Shown here one piece after another: positions 36,156-48,906 of a stretch of 64,000 nucleotides of DNA. Every line of letters starts with the position of its first letter. The stretch's first letter is position 1. The notes beneath the pieces were generated by a model. That model saw only the letters and a list, made by a program, of their open reading frames with translations, was not told the origin of the DNA and searched no databases. The position numbers were made by a program, and so were the translations under genes. The stretch lies in the NCBI GenBank assembly GCA_020310875.1, contig CM035435.1, forward strand, positions 65,124,836 to 65,188,835, read 5' to 3'. This stretch comes from Ceratopteris richardii (lineage: Eukaryota > Streptophyta > Polypodiopsida > Polypodiales > Pteridaceae).

Positions 36156-37168
36156 TGTTGGAACAAACCAATCACAAATTAGTGATTATAAAGATCTTGA
36201 AGAAGTCTTATGGTCAGAATGAAGTGAAAGAAGACACTTGAGAAAGTGAAGGAGATTTCAGAATGATAGCTTGTACACATATGTACATATAAGTGGAAAT
36301 CCTTGTAATTTGAGCAGAGCTAAATCCTTAGGATGATAAGGAGTAATGTCATAGACGCGGAATAAGTCTAAAATCATGTATATATAAGTTAATGATGATA
36401 AGAAATGTATGTGAGAGTCATTTGTAGATGACAAATGTCTTAGAGATGTGTAGAGAGTTTTTTCCCAGAAAATAGCGACGGGTTTTTCTCTGAGTGCTCT
36501 CTGTCTGATCGTGTGGATCAAGATTTTTTTTGTACACATCTAATTGAGAAGCTAATGAAGCTATGTTCAGAGTTTTATGATCTAATTCCTCTCCTACTGT
36601 GAGAATGATTAATAGGAACATTTGTATGTAGAAGTGAAAAACTAAAGTCTGAGAGTAGCGCACTTTTCCGTCTCAGTGTTTTGCTTAGATCTCAGTGTAT
36701 ACTGTAAAGTTTTTGATGAGTGAGCACTTAAAATCTAAGTTAGGAGATAAGGAAGCTATGGCTAGAAGCATTTAGCAAAACGGGACTTGTACTGTGAGAA
36801 ATCAACTTAAGAAGTTGATCATGTCGAAGGCGCTACCTCTGGAAGACAGTTATGACATATCTTTGATCTTAAGGATCAAATTAAACTTTTGGTGATTAGT
36901 TTTGAGGACTAATAATTAGTATGATTGTGCAAAGGTATTGTGAATACTTGTGCATCATTTACTTGAAGAAATTTGAAGTTATGTGCAGGTAATGAAGTTG
37001 ATTTCTGAAGCAGACTTTATGAAGTAAACATTTCTTCACTCAGAGAAGTGTTAACGAAAGTTTTGGTAAAGAAGAACAATATTTGTGTAAAGTTTGGTTT
37101 ATAACTGACATAGAAGTGTTCTTAAGTCAGTATAGATCAAATCTTTGGAGATTAAGAGGTCTCCAACA
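36156..37168 (+). repeat. Left LTR of the Copia element
   Basis: 1013 bp with a TATA-like TATATATAAG near 36379. Confidence 0.94.
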
Positions 37169-37169
37169 G

Positions 37170-37181
37170 TGGTATCAGAGC
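37170..37181 (+). promoter_or_regulatory. Primer binding site, tRNA-iMet
   Basis: TGGTATCAGAGC lies one base after the left LTR and is the exact plant iMet primer site used by most plant Copia elements. Confidence 0.92.
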
Positions 37182-37398
37182 TGAAGGTGCAATACAAGAG
37201 AAGAAAAGACAATTGAAGTTCCGATTGGTGCAGATATTGGAGTTCTTCCAAATCAAAGGAGGACAAGGACAAATTATTAAAGATAACCTGCAGAAGTTCA
37301 AAGCACGAGTTCGAAAAGAATCAAGAAGGACAAAGCTCATATCAAAGGTACACTTTATCCTCATAAACCATAGTAATTGCAGATACAGAAGGTCAAGG

Positions 37399-40300
37399 AT
37401 GGGAGAAAGCTTGCAGATTGATAAGCTAGATAGGGAGAACTATCCAGCTTGGTCCATGAGGATGGAGGCACACCTCATGAGTAAAGATTTGATGGCATTC
37501 ATTACAGGAGATGAAGAAAAGCCTGAATTTGCAGATCCTAGTATTCCAACTAGGGAAGAGCTTGCAGTTTTGAAGACTTGGATGAGAAAGGATGCTCAAG
37601 CAAGGAGTATCATTTACATGGCTGTAAATGATTATCTTCTACCTCACATTAGAGGATTGGAAAGTGCAGCAGATGTTTGGAATGCTTTGGAAGAGCATTT
37701 CCAAAATACAACCAAGTCAAGGAAGTCCTCACTTTGGGCTGAGTTCACAACCTTCAAGAAGAAGAGCTCACAATCAATTTCTGATTATGTGGCAAGGATG
37801 AAGGATATTGCAGATAGCTTGGGAGCAGTGGATGAAGACATTGAAGAGGATAAGTTGGTAAGACAAATACTTACAGGTCTGAGAGGAGATGAGAAGTGGA
37901 AGCCTTTCATATTGTCCATAGAGTTGTCACTTGATCACTTTACTCCTGATCTTAATCAATTGCTAGGACACATGCTAACTTTTGAGCAGGACATTAAAGG
38001 AGACAATGATAGAAGTGCAAGTCAAGCTATGTACTCCAAGGACAAGAAAAAGAATGGCAAGGGAAAGCAATCGACTGATGATGAAGGGACTTCAAGTCAA
38101 GCTAACTTCACAAAAGGAAAGATGAATTTCAGAGGTAAAGGAAGAGGAGGTAAGAACAAAGATAATGCTAAAGCTTGTTGGATTTGTGGTAGAACAAGTC
38201 ATTTGGCAAATGACTGTTGGTATAACAATCAAAATGGTGGAAGCAATAATCAGAATTTTAATCAAAGAGGTAGAGGAGGCAGAAACCAAAGAGGCAACTT
38301 CAGAGGAAGAGGTGGTAGGACATCATATGCTAGAGGAGGTGGAAGAAACTTCCAATCTCAGTCCTACAACAACAATTATTATAATTATGCATCAGATCAG
38401 AAGGATGATATGACTCTTATCTTGAATGCAACTCATGAATCAGTGGGAGAAGATCAAAGAGTGTTTTATATTGACTCAGGATGTAGTAACCATCTGAGTG
38501 GGAATCTATCCTTGATGACTGATATGGAAGCAAAGGTGAATGGACATACAGTTCAAACAGGTGATAATACCAAACATAAAGTGGAGAGCATTGGATCAGT
38601 GAAGACAAAGACTGGAAGTACACTTTTGAGCAAGGTACTTTATGTTCCTACTATTCCTAAAAATTTGATAAGTGTAGGGCAAATTGTGGAGAAAGGATAT
38701 GAGGTAAGATTCACAAATGATGGTGTTTATGTGCAAGATCCAAATCAGGGATATAGAAACATAATTGCACGAAAAAAGGAAGGAAGATTGTTCACTCTCA
38801 AAATCCAAGGTAATGTGGGACATGCATTATTTACTTATGGAAGTCAAAAGGTGTCTGAATTAGACCTATGGCATAAAAGGCTAGGTCATTTCAATGAGAG
38901 AGCTATAAAGGAAATGTCAAAGAATCAGGTGGTGCTTGGATTGCCAAATGTTGAAGGGCAACATATGGTGTACAAGTGTGAAGCTTGTCAATTAGGTAAA
39001 GCACATAAAGGTTCTTACAACAAATCAGGGTACAAGCATTCAAATATGCTTGAATTGGTTCATACAAATGTATGGGGTCCCTCAAGGGACTATAGCATAA
39101 ATGGATCCAGATATTATGTGTTGTTTGTTGATGATGCAACCAGATGGATTACTTTATATGTAATCAAGGATAAATAAGAAGTTTTCAAGACATTCAAACA
39201 TTATCATGCCTATGCAGAAAGGATCACAGGGCAAAAGCTTAAGAGGTTAAGGTCAGATGGAGGGGAGAGTATTTTTCTAAAGAGTTTGATGATTATTTGT
39301 GGAATGCAAGTATAAAAAGAGAAGTAACTTGCAGGTACTCTCCTCAACAGAATGGAGTAGCAGAAAGGAGAAATAGGACTCTTGTAGAATTTGCAAGAGC
39401 AATGATGAAGGAAAAGAATTGTCCAAATTACTTATGGGCAGAAGCCATTAATACTGCAACATACCTTGTGAATAGGTTACCTTGTAAAGCTTTGGATGGA
39501 GGAACCCCTTATGAAGCATGGTGGGGTAAGAAACCTACTCTTGATCATTGTAAAGTATTTGGATGTGTAGCATATGCTTATGTTCCTTCACAATTAAGAC
39601 ATAAGCTAGAACCAAAAGCAGAGAAGTATGTGTTTATTGGAGATGATGATAGACAGATGGGTTACAGGTTGTGGAGTCCATCCACAAAGCAATTTCTTGT
39701 TACCAAAGATGTGACATTTGATGAGCAAAATACATGGTATACAGGATCAACAAATGATTATGCAGGTGTTGAAGAGATACAAAGGAAAGGAAAGGCAAAA
39801 GTAAAAGTGTATGAAGAAAGTATTGATGATGTTGACTCTAAAAGTAGATTGCAGGATCATGTAGAAGATGGGCCAAGATTTGATCCAGAATCAAATGAGG
39901 CTGAAACTTCGAGAAGTGCAGAAATCAGAAGATCTTCAAGGGAAAGGAAAGAACCTATAAGGTATAGTTATGATACATCTTTTCTAACAACAAAAGATTA
40001 TGCTTATATTGTGAAGACAGAAGAAGATCCAATCACTTATGAAGAAGCCAAAGGTAAACAGAATTGGGAGAAGGCAATGCAGGAAGAGTATGATGCTCTA
40101 CTTGAAAATGAAACTTGGGAATTAGTACCAAGACCAAAGAATCAGAAAGTCATTGGATGTAAGTGGGTATATAAAACAAAAAGGTTTGCAGATGGTAAGG
40201 TGTCTAGATACAAGGCTAGACTTGTGGTCAAAGGTTATGCCCAAACTTATGGGGTAGATTATGATGAAACCTTTAGTCCTGTTGCTAAGATGTCTACAAT

Positions 40301-41218
40301 TAGAACATTGATTGCTATTGCTGCTTGTAAAGGATGGAAGTTGTCACAATTAGATGTGAAAAATGCATTTCTAAATGGATACGTTGCAGATGAAGTATAC
40401 ATGGAGCAACCAGAAGGTTTTATGAATTCAATTGGATCAGATTATGTGTGTAAGCTCAAGAGAGCTTTGTATGGATTGAAGCAAGCCCCAAGAGCTTGGA
40501 ATTATAGACTTGTCAAGTTCTTGAATGAATGTGGATTTCAAGCATCAAAGGCAGATAGTAGTTTGCTAGTGAAGGCAAGTGAAAATGGATACATTTACAT
40601 GTGCATTTATGTTGATGATATTATTGTCACAGGAACAGATGCTCAAGGCATCAATGAACTTAAAAGGCAAATAGAGAAGGAGTTTAAGATAAGTGATTTG
40701 GGAAACTTATCTTATTTCCTAGGAATGCAGATTGTATATACTCAACATGGAGTATATGTTTCACAAGAGAGGTATTTGAAAAATCTTCTAGTCAAGTTTA
40801 ACATGGAAGATTGCAAGACTTCAACTACACCATTGGAGGTAAATCATAAATTAAGCAGGTATGGAGGTGAAGAATTCAATGATATGAAGAAATATCAGAG
40901 TTTGGTAGGTAGTTTAATCTATGCTACCTTGACAAGGCCAGATTTATCATATGCAGTAGGTGTGTTATTTTTGGAGATAATATGAGTTCTTTGTATTTGG
41001 CAGCTAACCCTGTTTTTCATGCCAGGACTAAGCATATAGAGATTCAATATCATTTCTTGAGGGAAAAGGTACTTGATAAAGAGATTGAAGTGATGTATAC
41101 TCCAACAAAAGAACAAGTGGCAGATATGATGACAAAGAGCTTGGATGGACCTAAACTACAAAGATTCAAAGAGATGGCAGGAGTGAAGAAGAATGGAATA
41201 ATCACAATTAGTGATTGA
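37399..41218 (+). mobile_element. Copia gag-pol coding region
   Basis: gag starts at about 37399 (MGESLQIDKLDRENYPAW) with the helical Copia gag core (UBN2-like, to about 38000) and a zinc knuckle CWICGRTSHLANDC at 38176, followed by an RGG-rich tail. Protease has YIDSGCSNHLSG near 38470. The integrase zinc domain HKRLGHFNE...CEACQLGKAH lies near 38870-39005, and core landmarks HTNVWGPS near 39060 and SPQQNGVAERRNRT near 39340. RT spans about 40030-40790, with KARLVVKGYAQ, LDVKNAFLNG and YVDDIIVTG. RNase H-end motifs (KHIEIQYHFLRE, VADMMTKSL) end near 41210. Carries about three breaks. Confidence 0.9.
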
Positions 41219-41226
41219 GGGGGAGC

Positions 41227-42239
41227 TGTTGGAACAAACCAATCACAAATTAGTGATTATAAAGATCTTGAAGAAGTCTTATGGTCAGAATGAAGTGAAA
41301 GAAGACACTTGAGAAAGTGAAGGAGATTTCAGAATGATAGCTTGTACACATATGTACATATAAGTGGAAATCCTTGTAATTTGAGCAGAGCTAAATCCTT
41401 AGGATGATAAGGAGTAATGTCATAGACGCGGAATAAGTCTAAAATCATGTATATATAAGTTAATGATGATAAGAAATGTATGTGAGAGTCATTTGTAGAT
41501 AACAAATGTCTTAGAGATGTGTAGAGAGTTTTTTCCCAGAAAATAGCGACGGGTTTTTCTCTGAGTGCTCTCTGTCTGATCGTGTGGATCAAGATTTTTT
41601 TTGTACACATCTAACTGAGAAGCTAATGAAGCTATGTTCAGAGTTTTATGATCTAATTCCTCTCCTACTGTGAGAATGATTAATAGGAACATTTGTATGT
41701 AGAAGTGAAAAACTAAAGTCTGAGAGTAGCGCACTTTTCCGTCTCAGTGTTTTGCTTAGATCTCAGTGTATACTGTAAAGTTTTTGATGAGTGAGCACTT
41801 AAAATCTAAGTTAGGAGATAAGGAAGCTATGGCTAGAAGCATTTAGCAAAACGGGACTTGTACTGTGAGAAATCAACTTAAGAAGTTGATCATGTCGAAG
41901 GCGCTACCTCTGGAAGACAGTTATGACATATCTTTGATCTTAAGGATCAAATTAAACTTTTGGTGATTAGTTTTGAGGACTAATGATTAGTATGATTGTG
42001 CAAAGGTATTGTGAATACTTGTGCATCATTTACTTGAAGAAATTTGAAGTTATGTGCAGGTAATGAAGTTGATTTCTGAAGCAGACTTTATGAAGTAAAC
42101 ATTTCTTCACTCAGAGAAGTGTTAATGAAAGTTTTGGTAAAGAAGAACAATATTTGTGTAAAGTTTGGTTTATAACTGACATAGAAGTGTTCTTAAGTCA
42201 GTATAGATCAAATCTTTGGAGATTAAGAGGTCTCCAACA
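41227..42239 (+). repeat. Right LTR of the Copia element
   Basis: 1013 bp, preceded by the purine tract GAGGGGGAG at about 41217-41225. About four substitutions against the left LTR. Confidence 0.94.
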
Positions 42240-42244
42240 TACAC

Positions 42245-42515
42245 TACAAGCAAAGAAGATGGCTTTACCACTAGTAACGAAGACAATATGGATAATGAAA
42301 GTTCTGTCATTGGATCAACTATTCCGAAAACGGTTTCTTGTTCATTCCAGCATGAGGCCTCCCGCAAGGGAAAACAACCTATTGAGCTACCCTGGAAAAG
42401 CCCCCACAAGAACAAATTGCTAAGTCGAAACCCACTCACAGCAAAAAAGAAAGATGAATCCAAGAGGAGAAAGGATAAGGCCCCTCCCCACAAAGAGGGT
42501 AACTTACGACAATGA
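42245..42515 (+). pseudogene. LINE ORF1, C-terminal part
   Basis: A charged, Lys/Ser-rich reading runs after the Copia insertion through KKKDESKRRKDKAPPHKEG to a TGA at 42513-42515. It is the basic C-terminal tail of ORF1. Its stop overlaps the ORF2 start codon. Confidence 0.7.
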
Positions 42516-43604
42516 TCATTATCTCGCTAAATGCTAGGGAGCTGACTGACCCCTCAAGAGCGACCATCATTGGTCAATGGCTTCGTGACATTAGCCTGAA
42601 CCCTAAATTTATCTGTATTCAAGAGACTAAAATTGATGGAGCAGACCTCCAGAAACGTCTTACACAAGTCTCCTGACCCATGTCTGGATCTCGACACCGC
42701 ACCCCCAAGGGTCCGGTGGGACGATAATTGGTATAAACCAATTTTGGTTTGAAAAGCTTGAGAACTCCATCGAAGATCAGAGCCATCGATGGATTGTCGC
42801 TTCCTTTGGTGCCCCCTTTTGATTCACATTAGTTTCTATGTACGCCCCAAACGGGAAGTTGGAGAGACTCGACACATGGGCCTCCTTGGACTCGCTCCCC
42901 TACAACGTACTAATTTGCGGATACTTCAATATGGTGGAGGACCATGTGGACAGATGGAACACCAAGGGCCGGGTCATCGACAGTCGTGAGAAAGAAACTT
43001 GGGACAAAACCAAACAACACTTGGATCTGGTCGAATTCAAAGACTTGAAAGGCTTTTTGTTGTCAAATCTCCAAGTGGGTGAGGACTTGAGGAAAGATAG
43101 ACTGGATAGAAGCTACATTGCTCAGAACATTATTCATCAGTGGGGCCATCCTTCCCTCTCGCAACGCACTAACCTAGCTATCTCTAATCACTACCCGATC
43201 ATCATCGCTTTCCAACCTCTCACCAAAACCCATAAGGCTCCTTGGTTTCACGCCTGCTCAACTTCTTTCTCTCTCCCCTCCGTCCATCAAGAAATTGTTG
43301 AAGTATGGAAGGAGGTATTTGCCTCCTGCTCGTCCCCTGCCAAGACTTGGAGATGCGCAATCAAAAAGTCACAGCAGATCATGATAAAAACCAAGAAGAT
43401 GATCTAGACGGTTTGGTGGGCATGTAGAGAAGCTCTATACCATAGACTCTGGAGACTTGAGGAGGAAGTGAACAAAGGAAAAACGCAATCCCATAAGGGT
43501 CCACAAAAAATTAGAGCGTTGTTGAGATACGAGGAAGAAATACAAAGGAAAATTTTTCAAATATTTTGTATGGAGTGGTGGGATGGCAAAGCAGACAAAC
43601 CCAC
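42512..43604 (+). pseudogene. LINE ORF2, endonuclease domain
   Basis: ORF2 starts with ATG at 42512, overlapping the ORF1 stop as ATGA. The reading gives SLNAREL, then FICIQETKIDG (the conserved catalytic E motif), later SMYAPNGK, CGYFNMVED and SNHYPIIIAF. These are the standard APE-type endonuclease landmarks. The usual GDFN and SDHYP strings read GYFN and SNHYP here, so two catalytic positions are changed. In-frame stops and a frame shift interrupt the domain around 42670-42830. The Tat-like element at 43605 ends this segment. Confidence 0.85.
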
Positions 43605-45302
43605 TGTAGAGCAGACAAGCTTGTTAGCATTTGATTGAGTTTATTTTAGGAGAAGCTTCTTGGAAGTGTTAAAGCAGGAGCATTTTGAAGCAAAGATTTT
43701 GGGAGGAAGTGGATGCAAGACAATCAACTTTGGTGAACCTATAACCTGCAGGTATGTAGCAGAAAATGCGCTCCATTGGCAAGCTCTAGCCCTTTGTTCA
43801 ACCTTTCACCCATATGAACCTCTTCTATGGAGTTCCAATCTATATCTTATAAGGAATCAAACTGCAATTGTATTTAAACACCAAAGCGAAGCGTGGAGGA
43901 AACACTTTGTTTTAAGGAAGACATTGTCTTAATTTCTTACAAAGAGATGAGCGCTCTCGCCTTGATTTGAGGAAAGGAAACTCACAAAGGATTGGGCGCT
44001 CACTCGCCTTTATTCTACAAAAGAAAACACAGAATGAATTGGGCGCTCACTCGCCTTGATTTTAGGGGGAGAAAGAATTGATTCTTAGCAAAATGTGGGC
44101 GACGCCTTCATCACATGATATTCCTCAAACATGGGCGACCCTTCTTCCTTTGGCGACCCCCACCTTGGGCGACCCTCTACTCCTTTTGTGCTAATTGGGC
44201 GACCCTCTCCTCCTAATAGCCTTGGGTGACCCTCTCCTCCTAATGGCCTTGGGCGACCCTCTCCTCCTAATGGCAAATTGGGCGACCATCCAGGGGCACT
44301 TACTACAAGGTAAGGCGACCACCATAAGTTCTCATGGAAATTGGGGCGACCACCTCTTTTCTCCCAACCCTCTCCAAAGGCGATCACTCGCCTCCTACAT
44401 GCACATGGGCGACTACCGACTTAGTATGGGCTCCACCATGAGCAACTTGGGCGGCAAATGACGGGCGGAGCATATTTTGTCAATAATGTGTCAGAATGAA
44501 AAAGTAATGCAGGGAATATTGCCACTTAGCTTTGGCGGTGTCAGAAGCTAAAATTGGGGGCCTTATTGAAGTTGGCTACCATCCTCCACCTCTGGACCAC
44601 CACTTTGGCGCGTGCAGCACTTAAGGCTGGAATTTGGCAAGGCCACCCTTGGCCACTCTGGGTCTATATAAACAGAGGTTTGGCACTCATTTGGGGGGCT
44701 GAATCGGTTGCAATCTGAATCGTGTGGGCTATTGCGTATCATCGCTATCATCATTTGTTGATGCTAGTTGAGGCTATTTTTTTGGTCTACTCTCTGCACT
44801 CTGTTGCTACAGGCACACTGTGGGAGGTCACTCTGTGATGAGTATATAGAGCGTGGGCCTCCAGTGGAGTTGTTGATTAGCATTACAGGGTGATTGAGTG
44901 GCTTGGATCTAGTCATTGGCATGCATCGGTGAATTTCTTCAGGATCAAGTCATCATCTTTATTGTATTCACTTTGTTGGTCTCACTCTTGTATTTTTGCT
45001 AGTTAGTTTTGGAATGGCATGCTAGTCCACTGTTACATCCTTTTGTAGTATTTTAGCTCTCTGTAATCATTTTCAAAGTTACGAAGTGATTTCCTCTCTC
45101 AAGAGCACTTGTCATTGATCCTTTCTCTATAACTATACATTTTCACTTCTATTGGTTTTCTCTGTTATCAGTGAAGGTACCTGCACACAAGAATGTCACA
45201 GGGTATACTTCCCTAAGGAGAACCCCCCTTGAGTAGACGGAGTACTGGAAATGTATACAATTTGATATTGTTGAAAGTGGATACCCCGGTACCTCCTCTA
45301 CA
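43605..45302 (+). repeat. Left LTR of the Tat-like derivative
   Basis: 1698 bp. The upstream part contains an array of GGCGAC motifs (about 44098-44420), including a 27-bp unit CTTGGGCGACCCTCTCCTCC... repeated near 44150-44275. A TATA box TATATAAA lies downstream at 44665-44672, so the array is in the promoter-proximal U3 region. Confidence 0.93.
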
Positions 45303-45304
45303 GT

Positions 45305-45323
45305 TTGGCATGCCCGGTGGGAC
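45305..45323 (+). promoter_or_regulatory. Probable primer binding site, tRNA not identified
   Basis: TTTGGCATGCCCGGTGGGAC begins two bases after the left LTR, with the TGG expected for a tRNA-CCA complement. I could not assign the tRNA from memory. Confidence 0.5.
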
Positions 45324-45397
45324 ACTTGCATTTTTGTGTGAGGTATCTAGTGTGCACTATATAGTTGTCATTGCATTAATTTTAATTTCTTGATTTT

Positions 45398-48085
45398 TTG
45401 CATTCTGTGAGTGGGTACATGACCCACACTCGAGTAGACAGAGAGCCCCTTCGTGTACAAAAGAGCCTCAAGAAGTCAGCTCTACCTTCGGCTAGTACCC
45501 CTCTACCCTTAAATTTTTCCATCGATTTGGCTTCAACCCCGCTTTCAAAAGAGAAGTTGAGGAGGACGTTAGATTTTTCCTCTGATACTTCAGAAGAAGC
45601 ACCAGTGCCAATGGAGGAACTTTCTCATTTACTCTCTAGGTTGAACATCAAGTTCCCTACATTTAAGGGATTGGCTTATGAGGATGCGGATGACCACGTG
45701 AGGAGATTCGTCTCATTATGTCGTGGACGAGGATTGCAGAACCGAGAGGATGCAATGTTGGTACTCTTCCCATCTACATTGGAAGGCCTTGCAGACAAAT
45801 GGTATAGTCAATATGCAGACGGACACTTCACTACATGGGAGGCACTGAAGACGGCATTCTCGCAGACATTCCGACCAAGCAACTCCTCTGAAAGAGCTCT
45901 AGATCAGCTGGAGAACCTAAAATTGAGATCAGGTGAATCCTTTCATGAACTTCACACTAGAACAAAAGCACTTGTTTCACGTCTGCCACATGCTCCAGGT
46001 GATTTCTTGGTAAAAAAATGGATAGAGAAAGCTCTGCCCAAGTCATCTCAGCAGAAGCTTCGTGAATCTCTTAGATTGGATGCAACACTTGATGATTTTG
46101 TTGCAACTGCATCGCGCATTGAGGAGGCTAGACTACATTTTGAAGGGGAGGCCCAACCAAATTATGCATCAGACTTGGATCCTATCGGGCAACTCAGGAA
46201 GGAGTTGGAAGCCTTAAGAATGCAGCAAAGTCGCCAAGAAGAGAAGGTTGTGCCGCCGCCCCCACCCCACACTATTGATGAAGTAGCTCAACTTCGTCGT
46301 GAGCTCGAAGATTTGCGGACTACACAGGACATACGAAGACAGGTTTGGTGTACAATATGCAACAATAGTGGACATTCCAATGTTAATTGTCCTAACAAGG
46401 TCAGTTGTCAATTCTGTGGCAAAGATGGTCATGAAGCTAGAGACTGCTACTACCTCAAGGGAGCACAACAACGAGGTAACCATCAAGCTTTGGATTCATA
46501 TTATGCTAGTACTTCGAATGCACCTAATAGAGAAGAGACCCGTCCAACTCGGCCTAGATATAATAGGCCACTCATGTGTTATCGTTGTGGTGAGTATGGC
46601 CATATGCAGAACAAGTGCTCCCTACCAGAAGGTGCACCTCCCTGTCAGCATTGTCCAGATGCTAAAGATCACTACACCAGAGATTGCCCAAGGAGCCGCC
46701 CTACTCCAATTCACATGATTGCAGTCTCCCCACAAGTAGAAGGTATGACCACTCAGTCTTATGCTGTTTCATCTTCTTCAATGCCAATGATGACTAGAGC
46801 CAGGCAAGCGGCAACAGCCTATAGGGAGGAACAACAAGGACTCAAAGATAGAGATGAGGAAAAGAAGGCGGGATGGACGGACCAAGCAGACATTGAAGGA
46901 GCTTATGAGAGGGTGACTACTTTGCTAAAAGATCAACCAACAAGTCCTCAGGAAGAAACACAAGAGGTGAACATTGAGGAAATCTTGAGAGGTATTCATC
47001 ATAAGATTAGTCTGTACCAACTTATAAAGATGGATTCAAAAGTAAGAAGTGATTTGTTGAAGATTATACACTCTGCATGCTTGTGCCCACCTCCTAGCAT
47101 AGATGGTTTTATGGTTGACTTTCCCCCTGCACCCCTAGCTGACTATCAGAGCTCAAGATTATCTGTTTTTATAAAGGATGAAGCTCTCAAAGGTGTTATC
47201 ATAGATGGAGGTTCTGGCATCAATTTGATGCCAGATTTTACCATGAAGAAACTAAAGTTGAATCCCACGAAGGCAGCACCCTTCACAGTTACATTAGCAG
47301 ATCAACGTCGGGTTGCACCGCTTGGCATTGTTGAAAAGGTACTTATGATAGTGCAGGGTTGTCACTTTGTTCTAGACTTTGTTGTTATTGCCCTGCCACA
47401 GGAGACCTCATACCCTCTACTCTTGGGAAGGCCTTGGCTAAGGCAAGCAAAGGCTCTACAGGATTGGGGAAAGAACAAGTTATGGATTTCCACATGTACT
47501 AACAATCAATTACAGATACATTTGGAAGAAGGATCAGACATCAACAAGGCTACTGGGTATACAATGGACACTCAGGTAATGCCTTTTGAAGATGATACCC
47601 TATTAAACTGGATGATGGGGAGTACAGAATGCTGCACAGTGGAGATATGTGAAGTAAATGAGGATTTTATAGAAGCAGCCCAAGGAGGCCAGAAAGAGGA
47701 AAAAATTGATGTTTTTCACTTGAACAGTATGGAAGAGAGTAAGATATGTGATCGCAAGAAACTAGAGGAAGAAGCAAAAATTGGGCACCATGAGGCCCAA
47801 GTTAGGCACCTCGCTCATATCAGGCACCAAAAAGCCCAAGTTGGGCACCTAGCTGGTGGTGGCCCAAGTGGGCGACAGGAGGCCCAAGGTGGTGGCCCAA
47901 GTGGGCGACAGGAGGCCCAAGGTGGTGGCCCAAGTGGGCGACAGGAGGCCCAAGGTGGTGGCCCAAGTGGGCGACGGGAGGCCCAAGGTGGTGGCCCAAG
48001 TGGGCGACAGGAGGCCCAAGGTGGTGGCCCAAGTGGGCGACAGGAGGCCTAGGGTGGTGGCCCAAGTGGGCGACAGGAGGCCCAA
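45398..48085 (+). mobile_element. gag-protease region of the Tat-like derivative
   Basis: The reading begins MHSVSGYMTHTRVDREP. A Retrotrans_gag domain lies at about 45640-46100 (YEDADDHVRRF, LADKWYSQYADG, SFHELHTRTKAL). It is followed by zinc knuckles CTICNNSGHSNVNC, CQFCGKDGHEARDC and CYRCGEYGHMQNKC and a fourth, variant one (about 46350-46700). A protease-like domain is at about 47180-47480, closing with LLLGRPWLRQA. The reading ends in the 33-bp repeat array at 47855-48085. The family is gag-pol of Tat/Athila-type Gypsy. Confidence 0.85.
47855..48085 (+). repeat. 33-bp coding tandem repeat (7 units)
   Basis: The unit starts GGTGGTGGCCCAAGTGGGCG and has a period of exactly 33 bp (starts at 47855, 47888 and so on to 48053), encoding GGGPSGRQEAQ. 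Copies differ by only one or two bases, so expansion is recent. The antisense frames are also open and account for several spurious frames. Confidence 0.95.
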
Positions 48086-48088
48086 GTT

Positions 48089-48906
48089 GTGCACTTAGCC
48101 AAGAGTGGCCAAAATGGGCCAATCATCCCTCTGGAACTCACTACTTCTCTGAAGCAAGGTAGTCGAGCTTATCTTTTGCAGGCACCTCTCGAAGGGCCAG
48201 AACCACTTATTGGGCCAGTAGACCCAGATAGTCAAAATTTGACAATAGGCGCCACTACAATGATATGTAAGGAAAAGACAGGTAAACATGAAAAATTGGA
48301 TGTTTTTATGCTTGCAGGACCAGAAAGTGACAAAGTTGTGTGTGCATCTGAGGAGGCTAATTTTGACCTTCAAGAACTCCCTTTTTCAAATATACCTTTA
48401 GGATGGATCAAGGAACAGATTGTGGATCATAAATTGAACTCCGCTCCTGCATATAGTGGGGATGAATTTTCAAGTGAGTCCAATTCTGAAAAGTTTGTTC
48501 AAGAAGTAAATATTGGAGATGAAGAGAACCTTCAAATAGTTCACTTGGCACCATTCGAATTTATTATCAAGAAGGAAATTGGAGCCAGAACCATTGGAAT
48601 TGAGCCTCCCATTAGAAGACTTGTGGCATTGGAAGAATATAGGGAAGCAGCAATGAGGAAACTGCAAGTAAAGCAAGAGGAACGCAAACGGTTGCATGAC
48701 AGGTTTTTAAGGACTAATGAGGTACATGAAGGATCTTTGGTCTTGGTGCATCAGATTCCGTGAACATCCACCAAATTGGCACCTAAATGGATAGGGCCCT
48801 ACAAGGTGATAAAGGTATTACCACAAGGAGGAGTTCATTTAGAAGACTTGCAGGGTGAAAGGATGCCCCTGGTCAACATCTCCAGAATGAAAACTTATTT
48901 GAATTA
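48089..48906 (+). mobile_element. Integrase C-terminal tail of the Tat-like derivative
   Basis: After an acidic linker, the reading shows EERKRLHDRFLRTNEVHEG, SLVLVHQ, then KWIGPYKVIKVLPQGGVHL and RMPLVNISRMKTYL near 48775-48905. This is the usual C-terminal end of a Gypsy integrase (the GPY-type module) in Tat-like elements. Part of the region between this and the protease is not of pol origin that I can recognise. Confidence 0.75.

Larger units (their letters stand above)
36156..42239 (+). mobile_element. Copia element, 6.1 kb
   Basis: 1013-bp LTRs at 36156-37168 and 41227-42239 start TGTTGGAAC and end CTCCAACA. The target duplication TACAC is at 36151-36155 and 42240-42244. An iMet-type primer site and a purine tract are in place. 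The interior encodes gag, protease, integrase, RT and RNase H in Copia order. I counted about four differences between the LTRs, so it is young. The coding region has about three breaks. Confidence 0.95.

Noticed and set aside
42838-43407. Independent 189-codon gene
   Set aside because: It is part of the LINE ORF2 endonuclease domain.
44085-44461. Open frames with repeated LGDPLLLM and GGEGRP peptides
   Set aside because: They are translations of the GGCGAC repeat array in the LTR on both strands and recur in the other LTR.
47820-48122. Antisense open frames of 80-100 codons
   Set aside because: They are the reverse frames of the 33-bp coding repeat and have no independent support.
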